From assembly GCF_017811175.1 (NCBI RefSeq), contig NZ_JACWIJ010000002.1, positions 806,001 to 870,000 on the forward strand: DNA of 64,000 nucleotides, read 5' to 3'. This DNA comes from Melaminivora jejuensis. GTDB lineage: Bacteria > Pseudomonadota > Gammaproteobacteria > Burkholderiales > Burkholderiaceae_C. Both the position numbers and the translations under genes were made by a program. Every line of letters begins with the position of its first letter. Position 1 is the first letter of the stretch. Shown here in pieces: positions 16,443 to 25,684 of the stretch. A model generated the notes under the pieces. That model was not told the DNA's origin. It saw only the letters and a list, made by a program, of their open reading frames with translations, and made no database searches.

Positions 16443-16853
16443 TCACTGCCCCGGATCGGTGACGAAGCCGATCTTGCGCACGCCAGCCCGCTGCGCCGCT
16501 GCCATGGCCTGGGCGACGCGCTCGTAGCGCACGTCCTTGTCGCCGCGGATGTGCAGGTCGGGTTGCGGCTCCTTGCCGGCCTCCGCGCGCAGGCGCGGCT
16601 CCAGTTCCTCGTCGGCTATGGCGGTCTCGTTCCAGTGGTAGCTGCCGTCCGCCGTGACCGACAGGCGGATGGTCTCGGGCTTGATGACCTCCTCCTGGTT
16701 GGCCGCACGCGGCAGATCCACCGGCACAGCGTGCTTCATGACCGGCACGGTGATGATGAAGATGATGAGCAGCACCAGCATGACATCCACCAGCGGCGTC
16801 ATGTTGATTTCGTTCATCACGTCGTCGGCACTGTCCTGGGTTCCGAAGGCCAT
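16443..16853 (-). CDS. exbD: Biopolymer transport protein ExbD
   Basis: Inner-membrane subunit (136 residues) of the TonB energy-transducing complex. It has a single N-terminal membrane helix containing the essential Asp (INMTPLVDVMLVLLIIFIIT) and a periplasmic domain ending GVRKIGFVTDPGQ. Start ATG 16853 lies 5 nt after the exbB stop. It forms tonB-exbB-exbD with the genes upstream. The proton-motive partner is ExbB and the outer-membrane clients would be TonB-dependent receptors encoded elsewhere. Confidence 0.9.
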   Translation of the reverse strand: MAFGTQDSADDVMNEINMTPLVDVMLVLLIIFIITVPVMKHAVPVDLPRAANQEEVIKPETIRLSVTADGSYHWNETAIADEELEPRLRAEAGKEPQPDLHIRGDKDVRYERVAQAMAAAQRAGVRKIGFVTDPGQ

Positions 16854-16858
16854 GACGC

Positions 16859-17581
16859 TCAGCCTTTCTTCATGGGGATGACGCTGGCGCTGCCGGCGCC
16901 GCCCGAGGCGCGCACCCGGGCGCCGGTCACGAAGAAGGCGTGCAGGTCGTGGGCGAAGCTGTTGAGGCTGCTCAGGATGTGCTTGTTGCCGCGCACCAGG
17001 GCGTTGTAGCCCAGCACCGCCGGGATGGCCACGGCCAGGCCCAGGGCGGTCATGATCAGCGCCTCGCCGATCGGCCCGGCTACCTTGTCGATGGTGGACT
17101 GGCCCGAGGCGCCGATGGCCAGCAGCGCGTGGTAAATCCCCCAGACGGTGCCGAACAGGCCGATGAAGGGGGCAGTGGAGCCGACCGAGGCCAGGATGGC
17201 CAGGCCCGACTGCAGCCGGGCGGTGAACTCGTCGATGCTGTTGCGCAGGCTGCGCGTGACCCAGTCGCTTACATCCAGGTGGTCGTGCAGCTGGGCCTGG
17301 CTGTTGCGGTGGTGGGCCGTGGCCTCGCGGCCCTCGATGGCCAGGTGGCGAAACGGGTTGGCAGCGCTGGCGTCGAGCTTGCCCAGGCCGGCGGCGAAGT
17401 CCTCGCTGTGCCAGAAAGCGTGCGTCTCGCGCGCCAGGCGCTTGAATTTCACGATGTCCAGCGCCTTGATGGCGATGACGATCCACGACGCCAGGGACAT
17501 GCCCAGCAGCAGCACGGCAGTGGCGCGGGTGACGAAGTCGCCCTGGATCCAGACGTTGGCGATGCCGAATTGCGATTCCAT
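16859..17581 (-). CDS. exbB: Biopolymer transport protein ExbB (MotA/TolQ/ExbB family)
   Basis: Inner-membrane channel subunit (240 residues) of the TonB motor. Three membrane segments are visible: RATAVLLLGMSLASWIVIAI, APFIGLFGTVWGIYHALLAI with the family signature, and GEALIMTALGLAVAIPAVLG. Start 17581 is supported by CCAGGAG upstream and removes a non-conserved 28-residue extension. It lies between tonB and exbD. The pairing with tonB and exbD, and the iron context, distinguish it from the TolQ encoded at 48.3-49.0 kb. Confidence 0.91.
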   Translation of the reverse strand: MESQFGIANVWIQGDFVTRATAVLLLGMSLASWIVIAIKALDIVKFKRLARETHAFWHSEDFAAGLGKLDASAANPFRHLAIEGREATAHHRNSQAQLHDHLDVSDWVTRSLRNSIDEFTARLQSGLAILASVGSTAPFIGLFGTVWGIYHALLAIGASGQSTIDKVAGPIGEALIMTALGLAVAIPAVLGYNALVRGNKHILSSLNSFAHDLHAFFVTGARVRASGGAGSASVIPMKKG

Positions 17582-17625
17582 GAAAGAGAACTCCTGGGGT
17601 TGGCGGGGGCCGTTGTGTTGTTGGC

Positions 17626-18374
17626 TCACTGCTTGAGCACGAAATTGATGGGCTGCACGAACCACATGGCCTCGGGCACGCCATTGCGCGTGCCAGGCAC
17701 GAAGCGCCAGCGCTGCACGGTCTCCAGCGCCTGGCGATCCAGCCGCTCGAAGCCGCTGGATTTCTTGAGCTCGACTTTTTGCGGCAGGCCGTCGGTGCCG
17801 ATCAGCACGTTGAGCAGCACCACGCCCTGCTCGCCCAGGCGGCGGCTGACGGCAGGATAGGCCGGGGCCGGGTTGTTCAGGTGGCTGGCGTTGCTGGAGG
17901 GCTGCACCACGGCGGGCGGGGCTGGTGGCGCAGGCGGCGCTGGAGGGGCCGGCGGTGCCGGCGGTACCGGGGGAGCGGGCGGCGCTGGCGGCTGCGGCTC
18001 GCTGGCGCCGGTGGGGGCATCGGGCGCCGGTGCCGGATCCGGGATGGCCAGCGGCATGGGGGCTGGCTGCGGGCGCGGCGGCGTGGGTTTGGGCGGCGCC
18101 GGAGCCGGTTTGGGTGGCGCGGGCTTGGGTGGGGCAGGCTTGGGCGGTGGCGGGGCGGGGGGGCCGGCGCCGGTGGTGGCGGCGCTGGCGGCTGCGCCAC
18201 CAGCATTTCGCTGATGAGCTGCACAGGCACCACCACCCGGGGCGGCTCGACCCGCGCCAGGCCCGACTGCAACGCCCAAAGGCCGCCTGCGTGCAGGGCC
18301 AGCACTGCAGTGGCCACGGCCAGGTTGCGGCCCGTCAGGCCCGGCATTGCGCCGTATCGGTCAGTCAAGGGCAT
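17626..18374 (-). pseudogene. tonB: TonB energy-transducing protein, frameshifted in this sequence
   Basis: Periplasm-spanning protein that passes energy from ExbB/ExbD to outer-membrane receptors. The N-terminal anchor (MPGLTGRNLAVATAVLALHA) and the start of the Pro-rich region are in one frame. The rest of the Pro/Lys linker (PPKPAPPKPAP), PAYPAVSRRLGEQGVVLLNV and the C-terminal domain (VQRWRFVPGTRNGVP) are in another. The frames join at a run of seven C on the coding strand (plus 18157-18163); one extra C restores a continuous protein of about 248 residues. An essential-looking gene broken at a homopolymer points to a sequencing undercall. Start at 18374 or 18347 is open. Confidence 0.82.
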
Positions 18375-18375
18375 G

Positions 18376-18428
18376 AAAAATGATAGCTGCTCGCGCTTGC
18401 CAGGCAAGGGCTGGAGGCCAAAAAGCCT
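18376..18428 (+). repeat. Dispersed repeat copy 7
   Basis: Plus-oriented copy close to the consensus (AATGATAGCTGCTCGCGCTTG, then CCAGGCAAGGGCTGGAGGCC), directly upstream of the tonB start and downstream of the bfd/small-ORF pair. Confidence 0.75.
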
Positions 18429-18450
18429 TGTATTCGTCCGGTGGGCGATG

Positions 18451-18528
18451 CTATTTGCGCAGAATCCACCAGACCGAGCCCAGCACCAGGATCAGGCTGC
18501 CAGCGAGTGGGACAAGGATTTGCAACAT
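18451..18528 (-). CDS. Candidate small membrane protein (25 residues)
   Basis: A short reading frame, MLQILVPLAGSLILVLGS followed by VWWILRK, starts at ATG 18528 with a strong ribosome site (GGAGGT, 7 nt upstream). It encodes one hydrophobic helix with a positive C-terminal end, as in small bitopic membrane proteins. It overlaps the last 37 nt of bfd in another frame and lies between bfd and tonB. I do not recognise it. The strong ribosome site and clean membrane profile are the only support; conservation is untested. Confidence 0.4.
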   Translation of the reverse strand: MLQILVPLAGSLILVLGSVWWILRK

Positions 18529-18767
18529 GCCTGACCTCCAGGGCAGTGAGGGGCAAGCTGGCTGGCGTCGCGTGCAGCCTCATTGTGCAGTGCCGCCACC
18601 GGCTGGCTGGCGCTGCATTGGGCGACGACGCCGCGTGCCGTGGCCTCGCAGCAGCCGCACTGGGTAGCGACGCCGAGTTCGAACTGGATCTCGTCAAAAC
18701 TCATCCCGGCGCGCGCATGGCGGGCAATCTCGCGGTCGGAAACACGGTGGCAGACGCAAACGATCAT
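18492..18767 (-). CDS. bfd: Bacterioferritin-associated ferredoxin (Bfd-like)
   Basis: [2Fe-2S] protein of 91 residues. The N-terminal BFD domain shows the four ligands as CVCHRVSDREI and GVATQCGCCEATAR. In known systems Bfd reduces bacterioferritin to release iron. The C-terminal third is longer than in E. coli Bfd (64 residues) and contains more Cys (CPGGQACC). It sits upstream of tonB-exbB-exbD, and a Fur-like site precedes it, consistent with induction at low iron. Start ATG 18767 opens the conserved domain directly. Confidence 0.83.
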   Translation of the reverse strand: MIVCVCHRVSDREIARHARAGMSFDEIQFELGVATQCGCCEATARGVVAQCSASQPVAALHNEAARDASQLAPHCPGGQACCKSLSHSLAA

Positions 18768-18822
18768 GGCTGGGGTGCAGGCAGACCTGGCTGGCTTGGT
18801 AAGAAAAAGTGCCGCGAGTATA

Positions 18823-18841
18823 AATGAGAATCCATCGCATT
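18823..18841 (-). promoter_or_regulatory. Possible Fur box upstream of bfd
   Basis: AATGCGATGGATTCTCATT (minus strand) agrees at 14 of 19 positions with the better hemP Fur box in this window and keeps the ATTCTCATT half. It lies 55 bp upstream of bfd. It is weaker than the hemP site. Confidence 0.45.
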
Positions 18842-18889
18842 CACTTTTTTCCATTCCCCTGCCGGCGTCGCGGCGACCGGGCGGCGGGC

Positions 18890-18918
18890 AAAAAAAAACC
18901 GACGCCGGGGCGTCGGTT
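18890..18918 (-). terminator. Terminator after the SWIB gene
   Basis: AACCGACGCC and GGCGTCGGTT form a 10-bp stem that, on the minus strand, is followed by a run of T residues (plus-strand A 18890-18898). It ends the leftward SWIB transcript before bfd. Confidence 0.85.
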
Positions 18919-18940
18919 GCCGTGCAGCACCCTGGCGGGC

Positions 18941-19258
18941 TTACTTCACGTGCTTGCCGATCAGGCCGGCCATCTCGAACATCGATACCTGGGGCTTGTC
19001 GAAGACTTTCTTGAGCTTGGCATCGGCGTTGATCATGCGCTTGTTGGCCGGATCCTGCAGGTTGTGCTCCTTGATATAGACCCACAGCTTGCTGATGATC
19101 TCGGTGCGCGGCAGGGGCTCCTTGCCGACCACGGCGGCCAGGGCGGCGCTGGGTGTCAGGGGTTTCATGAAGGCGGCGTTGGGCGCGCGCTTCTTGGGGG
19201 CGTCAGCCGCAGGGGCGGCGGGAGCGGCGGCGGGAGCGGCCTTTTTTGCAGTTGCCAT
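18941..19258 (-). CDS. SWIB/MDM2 domain protein
   Basis: Small basic protein (105 residues). An Ala/Pro/Lys-rich tail ([19 protein letters not shown]), like histone H1-type bacterial proteins, precedes a complete SWIB domain ([47 protein letters not shown]). SWIB proteins occur in Chlamydia, plants and many betaproteobacteria and are thought to act on chromatin or the nucleoid; the bacterial function is not established. It has its own ribosome site (AAGGATCCCTGAC) and terminator. Confidence 0.87.
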   Translation of the reverse strand: MATAKKAAPAAAPAAPAADAPKKRAPNAAFMKPLTPSAALAAVVGKEPLPRTEIISKLWVYIKEHNLQDPANKRMINADAKLKKVFDKPQVSMFEMAGLIGKHVK

Positions 19259-19508
19259 GTCAGGGATCCTTGTGGTGGGTGGACAGGAGACCAGCGAATG
19301 CCGGGCTGCTCCACTGGTAGGCGGGATGCTAATGGGAAAAAAACCGCTTTCCAAGGAGGCAGCGCTTTTTTCGCCCCTCGGGCGGCCTGGTTGTGGCGCA
19401 GGCGACAATGCGGCCCGCCCGGGCGGGCTGTCTTTGCCGTCCAGGCCGGCGCCGGCCCTGCCGGCACGCCTTCCTCCTGCCCCATTCAACAACCTTGCCT
19501 GTGTGCCC

Positions 19509-20042
19509 ATGATTGCCGCGTCCGCCTCCTCCTCCTCCTCCTCCAGCCCTGCCAGCTTTGCCACCTGCGACCTGTGCGACGCCCACAAGGCCGACGACAG
19601 CGGCGCCTTTCGCGTCCTGCCGCCGGGCTTTCACAGCTATGGCGGCGTGGCCGCCTTTTGCGGCCCGGTGCAGACCGTGTACTGCTTCGAGGACAACTCG
19701 CTGGTCAAGGCCGCAGTGGACTCGCCCGGCGCGGGCCGGGTGCTGGTGGTCGATGGCGGCGCCTCGCTGCGCCGGGCGCTGGTCGGCGGCAACCTGGCGG
19801 CCAGCGCGGCGCGCAACGGCTGGGCCGGCATCGTCGTCAACGGCTGCGTGCGCGACGTGGCCGAACTGAACGCGGCGCAGGTCGGCATCCGCGCCCTGGG
19901 CCTGGTGCCGCTGCCCACGCAAAAGCGCGGCACGGGGCAAAGCGGCGTTGCCGTGCAGGTGCAGGGTGTGTGGGTGCGCCCGGGCGACTGGCTGTATGCC
20001 GATGCCGATGGCATTGTGGTCAGCGACCGCGCCTTGCCATGA
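19509..20042 (+). CDS. RraA-like protein / HMG-CHA aldolase family
   Basis: Protein of 177 residues in the RraA family. It carries the signature [20 protein letters not shown] followed by CVRD. The family has two known roles: inhibition of RNase E (RraA) and divalent-metal aldolase cleavage of 4-hydroxy-4-methyl-2-oxoglutarate or related acids. The conserved Arg-Asp and the glycine-rich loop needed by the aldolase are present, so enzymatic activity is possible. Neighbouring genes give no pathway. It is preceded by a Ser-rich N-terminus ([13 protein letters not shown]). ATG 19509 is the last Met before the conserved ATCDLCDAH. Confidence 0.82.
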   Translation: MIAASASSSSSSSPASFATCDLCDAHKADDSGAFRVLPPGFHSYGGVAAFCGPVQTVYCFEDNSLVKAAVDSPGAGRVLVVDGGASLRRALVGGNLAASAARNGWAGIVVNGCVRDVAELNAAQVGIRALGLVPLPTQKRGTGQSGVAVQVQGVWVRPGDWLYADADGIVVSDRALP

Positions 20043-20091
20043 CCTTTGTGAAAGGGGGCGTGTGGGGGCCGGGCAGGGCTGCCAGCCGGCG

Positions 20092-21051
20092 TCAGGCCGC
20101 AGGCGGGCGCTGGCGCCCCACGCGCCAGGCCAGGCGCGAGGGCAGGGTGGCCAGCACGACGCTGGCAAGCGCAATGGCAAAGGCCAGCAGTTGCATAGCG
20201 CCGAAGCGCTCGCCCAGCACCAGCACGCCCACCAGCGCGGCGCTGACGGGCAGCAGCACCGTGAACACGCCGCCCTGGGCAGCGGGCACGACCTGCAGGC
20301 CGGTCATCCATAGCCAGACCGTCCACATGCACGCCGCCAGCGCGTAGAACAGCAGCAGCAGCCACAGGCTGGCGGGCACGGCGCCGAAGTCGAAGCGCAG
20401 GGCCCACCACAGGCCCAGCGGCGTGGCCAGGGCAAAGCCCCACAGGTTGATCAGCGCCGTGATGCGCTTGGGGCCGAGGGCGCCGGTCAGCTTCTTGCCG
20501 ATGACCGAATAGGCGCCCTCGCAGACCGACGCCGCCACCAGCAGGGCGTAGCCCAACCACAGTGTCTTTGAGGTGTTTTCGGCCTCCAGCCCTTGCATGG
20601 TCTTCGCTGGCAGCTCCGGTTTCGATAGCGCAAAAAGTGCGATGCCGAGCACCGCGCAGGCTACCGCCAGCCAGGTGCGCGGCGCCACGCGCTCGCGCAG
20701 GAACAGCCAGCTCATGACCGCCACGCAGGCCGGAATGGAGGCCATGATGACGCCGGCCGAGGTGGCGCTGGTCAGGCTGACGCCATAGATCATGCAAATG
20801 GTGAACAGGAAGTTGCCCAGCAGCGCCTGCAGCAGCAACAGGGCGCGCGTCTGGCCGCTCATGGGTGGCTCGTCAGGTGGGCGGCGCAGCCAGCCCAGCA
20901 TGGCCAAGCCGCCGATGCCAAAGCGCAGCCAGGCCAGCAGCAAGACCGGAAAGGCCGCAGCCAGCGGCTTGGACAGGGCAACGTAGCTGCCCACCAGGGA
21001 CATGCTCAGGGCCAGGCAGAAGTAGGCGACGGGGCGGCTCGGTGGTGGCAC
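20092..21051 (-). CDS. EamA/DMT-family transporter
   Basis: Inner-membrane transporter of 319 residues with ten hydrophobic segments arranged as two EamA halves (YVALSKPLAAAFPVLLLAW, TSATSAGVIMASIPACVAVM; second half LINLWGFALATPLGLWW, VFTVLLPVSAALVGVLVLGE). Members export metabolites, amino acids or drugs; the substrate cannot be predicted. The loop between the two halves (about residues 139-159, SKPELPAKTMQGLEAENTSK) is encoded by a copy of the dispersed repeat. It is convergent with the RraA-like gene and divergent from aceA. Confidence 0.86.
   Translation of the reverse strand: MPPPSRPVAYFCLALSMSLVGSYVALSKPLAAAFPVLLLAWLRFGIGGLAMLGWLRRPPDEPPMSGQTRALLLLQALLGNFLFTICMIYGVSLTSATSAGVIMASIPACVAVMSWLFLRERVAPRTWLAVACAVLGIALFALSKPELPAKTMQGLEAENTSKTLWLGYALLVAASVCEGAYSVIGKKLTGALGPKRITALINLWGFALATPLGLWWALRFDFGAVPASLWLLLLFYALAACMWTVWLWMTGLQVVPAAQGGVFTVLLPVSAALVGVLVLGERFGAMQLLAFAIALASVVLATLPSRLAWRVGRQRPPAA
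20575..20629 (-). repeat. Dispersed repeat copy 8, in frame inside the EamA gene
   Basis: Minus-oriented copy (GAGCTGCCAGCGAAGACC, then ATGCAAGGGCTGGAGGCC on the coding strand). It is more diverged than the others. Here the repeat is read from the opposite side compared with putA, rlmD and tex, giving PELPAKTMQGLEAE. Confidence 0.6.
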
Positions 21052-21280
21052 GGTCAGGAAGCGGCAGTGGCAGGCCGCGCATCATGCCCGAGCCGAGCCG
21101 AGCCGGCAGTGGCACGCGGCAGGTGGCTGCAGACGGAGGGATTCCCGCATGGTGCAATCATCTTTTCGTTTGGTGAAAAGATGACTTGCTGCGGCGCCAC
21201 ATTTTTTCTCATTGCAGGAAGAAATTTTCCGCAACAAGAAATGCGCGCGGCAAGATGTTGTTTTTTAATCAGAAAAATTG

Positions 21281-21327
21281 TGTCTTATATAAGACATAAG
21301 ATGTTGCACAAGTCTTATACAAGACTT
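21281..21327 (+). promoter_or_regulatory. Two operator-like palindromes upstream of aceA
   Basis: TGTCTTATATAAGACA (21281-21296) is a perfect 16-bp palindrome. AAGTCTTATACAAGACTT (21310-21327) is an 18-bp palindrome with one mismatch. Their centres are 30 bp apart, about three helical turns, and they lie 74-120 bp before the aceA start. The shared TCTTATA-AAGA core suggests cooperative binding of one dimeric regulator, which I cannot name. The rest of the 349-bp gap (21052-21400) is AT-rich in its middle and holds no gene that I can see. Confidence 0.6.
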
Positions 21328-21400
21328 AAAGTTCATCCAACGGCGCTGCAGATGTGCCAGCGCCCAAGCCGATCATTCAACCCCCGTTTTGGAGAGTCAC

Positions 21401-22732
<1,332 letters not shown>

Positions 22733-22795
22733 TCTGACGCAGCCAGGCACTGCCGGCGCCATTGACTGGCGCCACCGACCGGCACCGACCGGCGC

Positions 22796-22819
22796 AAGGC
22801 CACCCCAGCGGGTGGCCTT
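22796..22819 (+). terminator. Hairpin between aceA and lysR
   Basis: AAGGCCACCC (22796-22805) and GGGTGGCCTT (22810-22819) form a perfect 10-bp stem with a 4-nt loop in the convergent gap. The T tract on either side is weak, so termination strength is uncertain. It could serve both directions. Confidence 0.55.
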
Positions 22820-22847
22820 GCTGTTCGTGGCACTCGCGTCCAGGCCC

Positions 22848-23737
22848 TCATGGCAGCGCCTGCGCCGCCTCCTGCAGATGCCCCAGCAGCGCCTGCACCA
22901 GCGCATTGGCCGGCCCGCTGCGCCACATGGCCAGCATCTCCGAGGCTGGATGCTCGCCCAGCAGGGCCGGAACACCAGGCGCGGCAGGCCCACGCGCTGC
23001 AGGGCCGCAGGCACCAGCGCCACGCCCTGGCCCAGCGACACCAGCGCCAGCACCGACAGCCAGTGGCGCACCTCGTGCCGCACCTCGGGTACGAAGCCGT
23101 GCGCCTGGCACATCTCATGGATGCGCTGGTGATAGGCCGGCGACACCAGGCTGGAAAACAGGATCAGCCGCTCGCCCCCGAGCCGTGCCAGATCGATGGC
23201 CGGCGCCGCCTCCAGCGCATGGCCGGCGGGCAGGCAGGCGACGAAGGGCTCGGCGGCGATCAGCCGGCTGGCAATGCCTTCGGGCGGCTGGATGGAATGC
23301 ACCAGCGCGACATCCAGGCGCAGCTGCTGCAGGCCCAGCAGCTGCTCGGCGCTGTTGGCCTCCAGCATGTCCACGCGCACATCGGGATGGGTGCGCTGCA
23401 TCTGCGCCAGTGCCTGCGGCAGGCCCCGGTACAGGCTGGAGCCGACGAAGCCCAGCCGCAGATGCCCGCGCGTGCCCTGGGCGATGTCGCGCGTCTCCTG
23501 CGCGGCCTGGCGCCCCAGCGCCAGCAGCTGGCTTGCGCGCGCGTGCAGATGCGCGCCGGCGGCGGTCAGGCGCACGCCTCGGCTGCTGCGCTCGAATAGT
23601 TGCGCGCCCAGCTGCTCCTCCAACTGCCGGATGGCCACGCTCAGGGGCGGCTGCGAGATGCACAGCCGCTGCGCGGCGCGGCCAAAGTGCAGCTCCTCGG
23701 CCAGGGTGACGAAGTAGTGCAGCAGGCGGGTTTCCAT
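22848..23737 (-). pseudogene. LysR-family regulator, frameshifted near the C-terminus
   Basis: LysR-type transcription factor divergent from the acyl-CoA dehydrogenase gene, so it probably controls that gene and the CoA-transferase. The N-terminal helix-turn-helix is intact (METRLLHYFVTLAEELHFGR, AAQRLCISQPPLSVAIRQLE) and the effector domain reads well to VGLPRLVFR. The natural end (LLGEHPASEMLAMWRSG to HLQEAAQALP, stop 22848) is in another frame. One extra C in the coding-strand run at plus 22964-22966 restores about 297 residues. Unrepaired, the frame runs on antisense through aceA to 21377. Start ATG 23737 opens the DNA-binding domain. Confidence 0.8.
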
Positions 23738-23873
23738 GGTCGATGTGCTGGGTGAGGGAGAGGGTGGCATTCGGATAGCCAATGGTCGAAGTGCTTATTG
23801 ATATTGGACTTGAATCGATCGGTCTGCTGCAATCAGGGCATACGTCCAGTCGTCCAGTCCCAGGAGAATCCCC

Positions 23874-25583
23874 ATGTCCGCCGCCGACCAGACCCAGATG
23901 AGCGCCCTGGCCCAGGCCAGCGCCGCCGCCCATCCCGTGCCCGACCGTGGCCACGTCAACAACTACACCAGCGACCCCGAGCTGCAACAGCTGCTGCGGC
24001 TGTACCTGCCGGCCGACCTGTACGCGCACCTGCAGCCGTACTTCGAGCGCATGGGCGAGCTGGCCGGAGGCGTGGTCGATGACTGGGCGCTGCAGGCCGA
24101 CCGCAACCCGCCCACGCTGCAGGTGCGCAGCCGCAGTGGCAGGGACGAGCAGCGCATCCACAAGCACCCGGCCTATGTCGAGATGGAGAAGATCGCCTTC
24201 CAGGAATTCGGCCTGGCCGCCATCTCGCACCGCGAGGACATGCTGGGCTGGCCGGGCAGGCTGCCGGCCATCGTCAAGTACGCGCTGACCTATTTGTTCG
24301 TGCAGTCCGAGTTCGGCCTGTGCTGCCCGCTGTCCATGACCGACTCGCTCACGCGCACGCTGAAGAAATACGGCGACGAGGCGCTGGTGCGCAAATACCT
24401 GCCCACGCTGCTGGCCATGGACTTCGACTCCGCCGTGCAGGGTTCGATGTTCATGACCGAGCAGGCGGCCGGCTCCGATATCGCCAACACGCTGACCGTG
24501 GCGGCTGCGCAGGAAGACGGCTCCTGGCGCCTGTATGGCGAGAAGTGGTTCTGCTCCAACCCCGACGCTGGCTTCGGCATGGTGCTGGCGCGCGTGCAGG
24601 GCGGGCCGCCCGGCATGAAGGGCATCTCGCTGTTCCTGTTGCCGCGCACGCTCGATGACGGCAGCGCCAACCATTACCGCATCGTGCGCCTCAAGGACAA
24701 GCTGGGCACGCGCTCCATGGCCAGCGGCGAGATCCGTATGGAGGGCGCCGTGGCCTATCTGGTGGGCGAGCAGGGCCGGGGCTTCGTGCAGATTGCCGAC
24801 ATGGTCAACAACTCGCGCCTGTCCAACGGTATGCGCTCGGCGGGCATGATGCGCCGCGCCGTGGCCGAGGCCGAGTTCATCGCCCGCGAGCGCTGGGCCT
24901 TCGGCAAGCAACTGCAGGACTTGCCGCTGATGCAGGTGCAGCTGGACAAGCTGCGCGTGCCCGCCGAGCAGGCGCGCACCATGGTCTTGCAGACGGCCGC
25001 CGCGCTGACCCGCTCGGACGCGGGCGAGCCGGGCGCCTATGCGCTGCTGCGCATCCTCACGCCGCTGATCAAGTTCCGCGCCTGCCGCGATGCGCGCAAG
25101 GTCACGGGCGATGCCATGGAGGTGCGCGGCGGCTGCGGCTACATCGAGGAATGGGCCGACCCGCGCCTGGTGCGCGACGCGCACCTGGGCTCGATCTGGG
25201 AGGGCACCAGCAACATCGTGGCGCTGGATGTCAGGCGCGCCATCCGCCGCGAGGGCTCGCTGCCGGTGCTGCAGCAGCACCTGCTGGGCCTGCTGGCCGA
25301 CACCGGCGGCATCACTGCAGCCTACCGCCAGGCGTTGGCCGATGCGCTGGCCGGCGCGGCACGCCTGGCCGAGCGGGCCGTGGCCGAGGACGGCGAAGCC
25401 CTGGTGCGCCAGGCCGCCACGGCCCTGTACAACTGCACTACCGCCATCGCCATGACCTGGGAGGCAGGCCGCACCGGCTCCGCCGAGCGCCTGCGCCTGG
25501 CGCAGCTGGCACTGGCGCACCGCGTGCTGCCGCGCGATCCGCTGGGCGGCGGCGCTGCGGTGCCGGCCAGCTGGCTGGCGTGA
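23874..25583 (+). CDS. AidB-like acyl-CoA dehydrogenase
   Basis: FAD enzyme of 569 residues, the length of the AidB branch and not of the ~380-residue short-chain enzymes. It shows the acyl-CoA dehydrogenase signatures GSMFMTEQAAGSDIANT (flavin/substrate loop), KLGTRSMASGEI, and the C-terminal GSIWEGTSNIVALDV with the Glu position of the catalytic base in this branch, followed by a helical extension. It is followed after a repeat-containing gap by a class III CoA-transferase, which suggests degradation of an activated carboxylic acid. The substrate is not predictable. A LysR regulator faces it. ATG 23874 follows AGGAGA. Confidence 0.87.
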   Translation: MSAADQTQMSALAQASAAAHPVPDRGHVNNYTSDPELQQLLRLYLPADLYAHLQPYFERMGELAGGVVDDWALQADRNPPTLQVRSRSGRDEQRIHKHPAYVEMEKIAFQEFGLAAISHREDMLGWPGRLPAIVKYALTYLFVQSEFGLCCPLSMTDSLTRTLKKYGDEALVRKYLPTLLAMDFDSAVQGSMFMTEQAAGSDIANTLTVAAAQEDGSWRLYGEKWFCSNPDAGFGMVLARVQGGPPGMKGISLFLLPRTLDDGSANHYRIVRLKDKLGTRSMASGEIRMEGAVAYLVGEQGRGFVQIADMVNNSRLSNGMRSAGMMRRAVAEAEFIARERWAFGKQLQDLPLMQVQLDKLRVPAEQARTMVLQTAAALTRSDAGEPGAYALLRILTPLIKFRACRDARKVTGDAMEVRGGCGYIEEWADPRLVRDAHLGSIWEGTSNIVALDVRRAIRREGSLPVLQQHLLGLLADTGGITAAYRQALADALAGAARLAERAVAEDGEALVRQAATALYNCTTAIAMTWEAGRTGSAERLRLAQLALAHRVLPRDPLGGGAAVPASWLA

Positions 25584-25623
25584 AGCTGTCCGCACAGCCT
25601 GCGAGCAGGCTTTGAAATATCAA

Positions 25624-25675
25624 CGAAAACCCCGTTTTTCCCTTATGGGACAAGCGCTGAAAGCTATTTTTTTGA
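25624..25675 (-). repeat. Dispersed repeat copy 9
   Basis: Minus-oriented copy (on plus: TTATGGGACAAGCGCTGAAA then GCTATTTTTTTG) in the 101-nt gap between the acyl-CoA dehydrogenase and CoA-transferase genes, ending 9 nt before the latter. Confidence 0.7.
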
Positions 25676-25684
25676 AGTATTCAA

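Noticed and set aside
17880-18165. GGCGGC-rich tandem repeats in tonB as a separate repeat element
   Set aside because: They encode the Pro/Lys-rich TonB linker and are explained by the protein.
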